Shown here piece by piece: positions 63,411-64,000 of a stretch of 64,000 nt of DNA. Positions within the stretch are counted from its first letter, which is position 1. Every line of letters starts with the position of its first letter. The position numbers and the translations under genes are program-made. The notes under the pieces were generated by a model, which worked only from the letters and a program-made list of their open reading frames with translations, was not told the origin of the DNA and ran no database searches. This stretch comes from Sporomusa acidovorans. Its GTDB lineage: Bacteria; Bacillota; Negativicutes; Sporomusales; Sporomusaceae. The DNA lies in the NCBI RefSeq assembly GCF_002257695.2, contig NZ_CP155571.1. The stretch is one strand, 5' to 3'.

Positions 63411-64000
63411 CTGGCAGAGACCTCGAATTTATAACCTATGCCCCAGATAGTATGAATATAGGTATATTCCGGATTATCGATCTTCTGTCGCAGTCGTTTG
63501 ACGGTGGCATCCACCGTTCGGTCGGCCCCGTCAAAGTCATACCCCCAGACATTGGTCAAAAGTTGATCGCGCGAAAATGCCAGTTTGGCATGCCGGGCCA
63601 TAAATACCAGCAATTCATATTCCTTGGGGGATAATTGAGCATTTTGCCCGTGAGTATAAACTGCCTGAGCAGCTTGGTCAATACTAAGCTCAGGAAATTC
63701 CAAACGCAGGCTGCTGTCAATAAGTACGCCGGAACGGCGCAGGACGGCTTTTACCCGGGCCATTACCTCGCGGGGACTGAACGGTTTGGTAATATAATCA
63801 TCCGCGCCCAGGGAAAAGCCTAGCAATTTGTCGGACTCCGCGCTTTTGGCGGTTAAAAAAATGACTGGCACTGGGCGTTCAACCGTGGAGCAGATATCCC
63901 AGCCTGAGCATTTAGGGAGCATCACATCCAGAATAAGTAAGTCCGGCCGCTGTTCTTCTTCAATGGCCAAAGCTTCCTGGCCATTACTGGCAGTGTAGAC
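63407..64000 (-). CDS. OmpR-family response regulator, N terminus beyond window
   Basis: At least 197 aa; the frame stays open to the window edge, so the first residues (about 30, including the acidic pair) are missing. LLILDVMLPKCSGWD carries the phosphoacceptor; LTAKSAESD and YITKPFSPREVMARVKAVLRR complete the receiver. The C-terminal winged helix (LSPKEYELLVFMARHAKLAFSRDQLL ... VKRLRQKI) follows. Partner of the kinase it overlaps. Confidence 0.92.
   Translation of the reverse strand, partial: VYTASNGQEALAIEEEQRPDLLILDVMLPKCSGWDICSTVERPVPVIFLTAKSAESDKLLGFSLGADDYITKPFSPREVMARVKAVLRRSGVLIDSSLRLEFPELSIDQAAQAVYTHGQNAQLSPKEYELLVFMARHAKLAFSRDQLLTNVWGYDFDGADRTVDATVKRLRQKIDNPEYTYIHTIWGIGYKFEVSAR

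Overview
The window reads as chromosome of an endospore-forming Bacillota species. The order fin, mfd, spoVT, spoVB, mazG ... yabP, yabQ, divIC, yabR, spoIIE ... tilS, hpt, ftsH is the classic Bacillus/Clostridium sporulation-division block, here opened up by insertions. Gene style, frequent TTG/GTG starts and a GC content that looks to be in the high 40s suggest the Negativicutes (Sporomusa/Pelosinus type). That placement is inference; no rRNA or marker gene lies in the window.

Layout. 1-2.9 kb: the 3' part of an M-box Mg2+ riboswitch with terminator, driving a detached MgtE-type regulatory protein and an NRAMP-related transporter whose metal-site motifs are non-canonical. 3-5.8 kb: envelope genes (LysM-M23 peptidase, a metal-site-less 5'-nucleotidase-like protein, a PrsW-like membrane protease) and fin. 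5.9-13.6 kb: mfd, spoVT (with a sigma-G type promoter), spoVB, mazG, HU. 13.8-14.5 kb: a PhoB/PhoP-type response regulator.

14.68-30.17 kb: a 15.5-kb integrated element bounded by 22-bp perfect direct repeats that lie inside the Pho box of pstB. It carries HTH/excisionase-like genes, a CHC2 zinc-finger primase-like protein, a DUF927-type helicase, iteron-like arrays, a tail-assembly chaperone pair joined by a -1 frameshift site, a tape-measure protein with an embedded M15-type peptidase motif, a moron-like secreted protein, small unknowns and a tyrosine integrase. No terminase, portal, capsid or lysis genes are visible. It is either a decayed prophage or a satellite that carries only tail-length genes. 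Its non-coding DNA is packed with clusters of short inverted and direct words, a different word in each cluster.

30.2-36.7 kb: phosphate system pstB-phoU, divergent phoR, and pstS, pstC-pstA. The three pst promoters share one geometry: TTAACA-like repeats every 11 bp, ending 20-21 bp before the -10. 36.7-41.6 kb: CYTH-CHAD protein (apparent ATT start), MGDG-synthase-type glycosyltransferase, EAL-CBS-GGDEF protein. 41.7-46.8 kb: a sigma-G-type promoter ahead of a SpoIID-like lipoprotein and a GerABC germinant receptor. 47.3-52.4 kb: yabP, a lytic transglycosylase, yabQ, divIC, an S1 protein, spoIIE. 53-55.4 kb: a coupled pair of CoA-activase-like proteins. 55.6-60.8 kb: split ThrE exporter, tilS, hpt, ftsH. 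60.9-64 kb: a UROD/MetE-like protein and a convergent two-component system whose regulator runs off the right edge.
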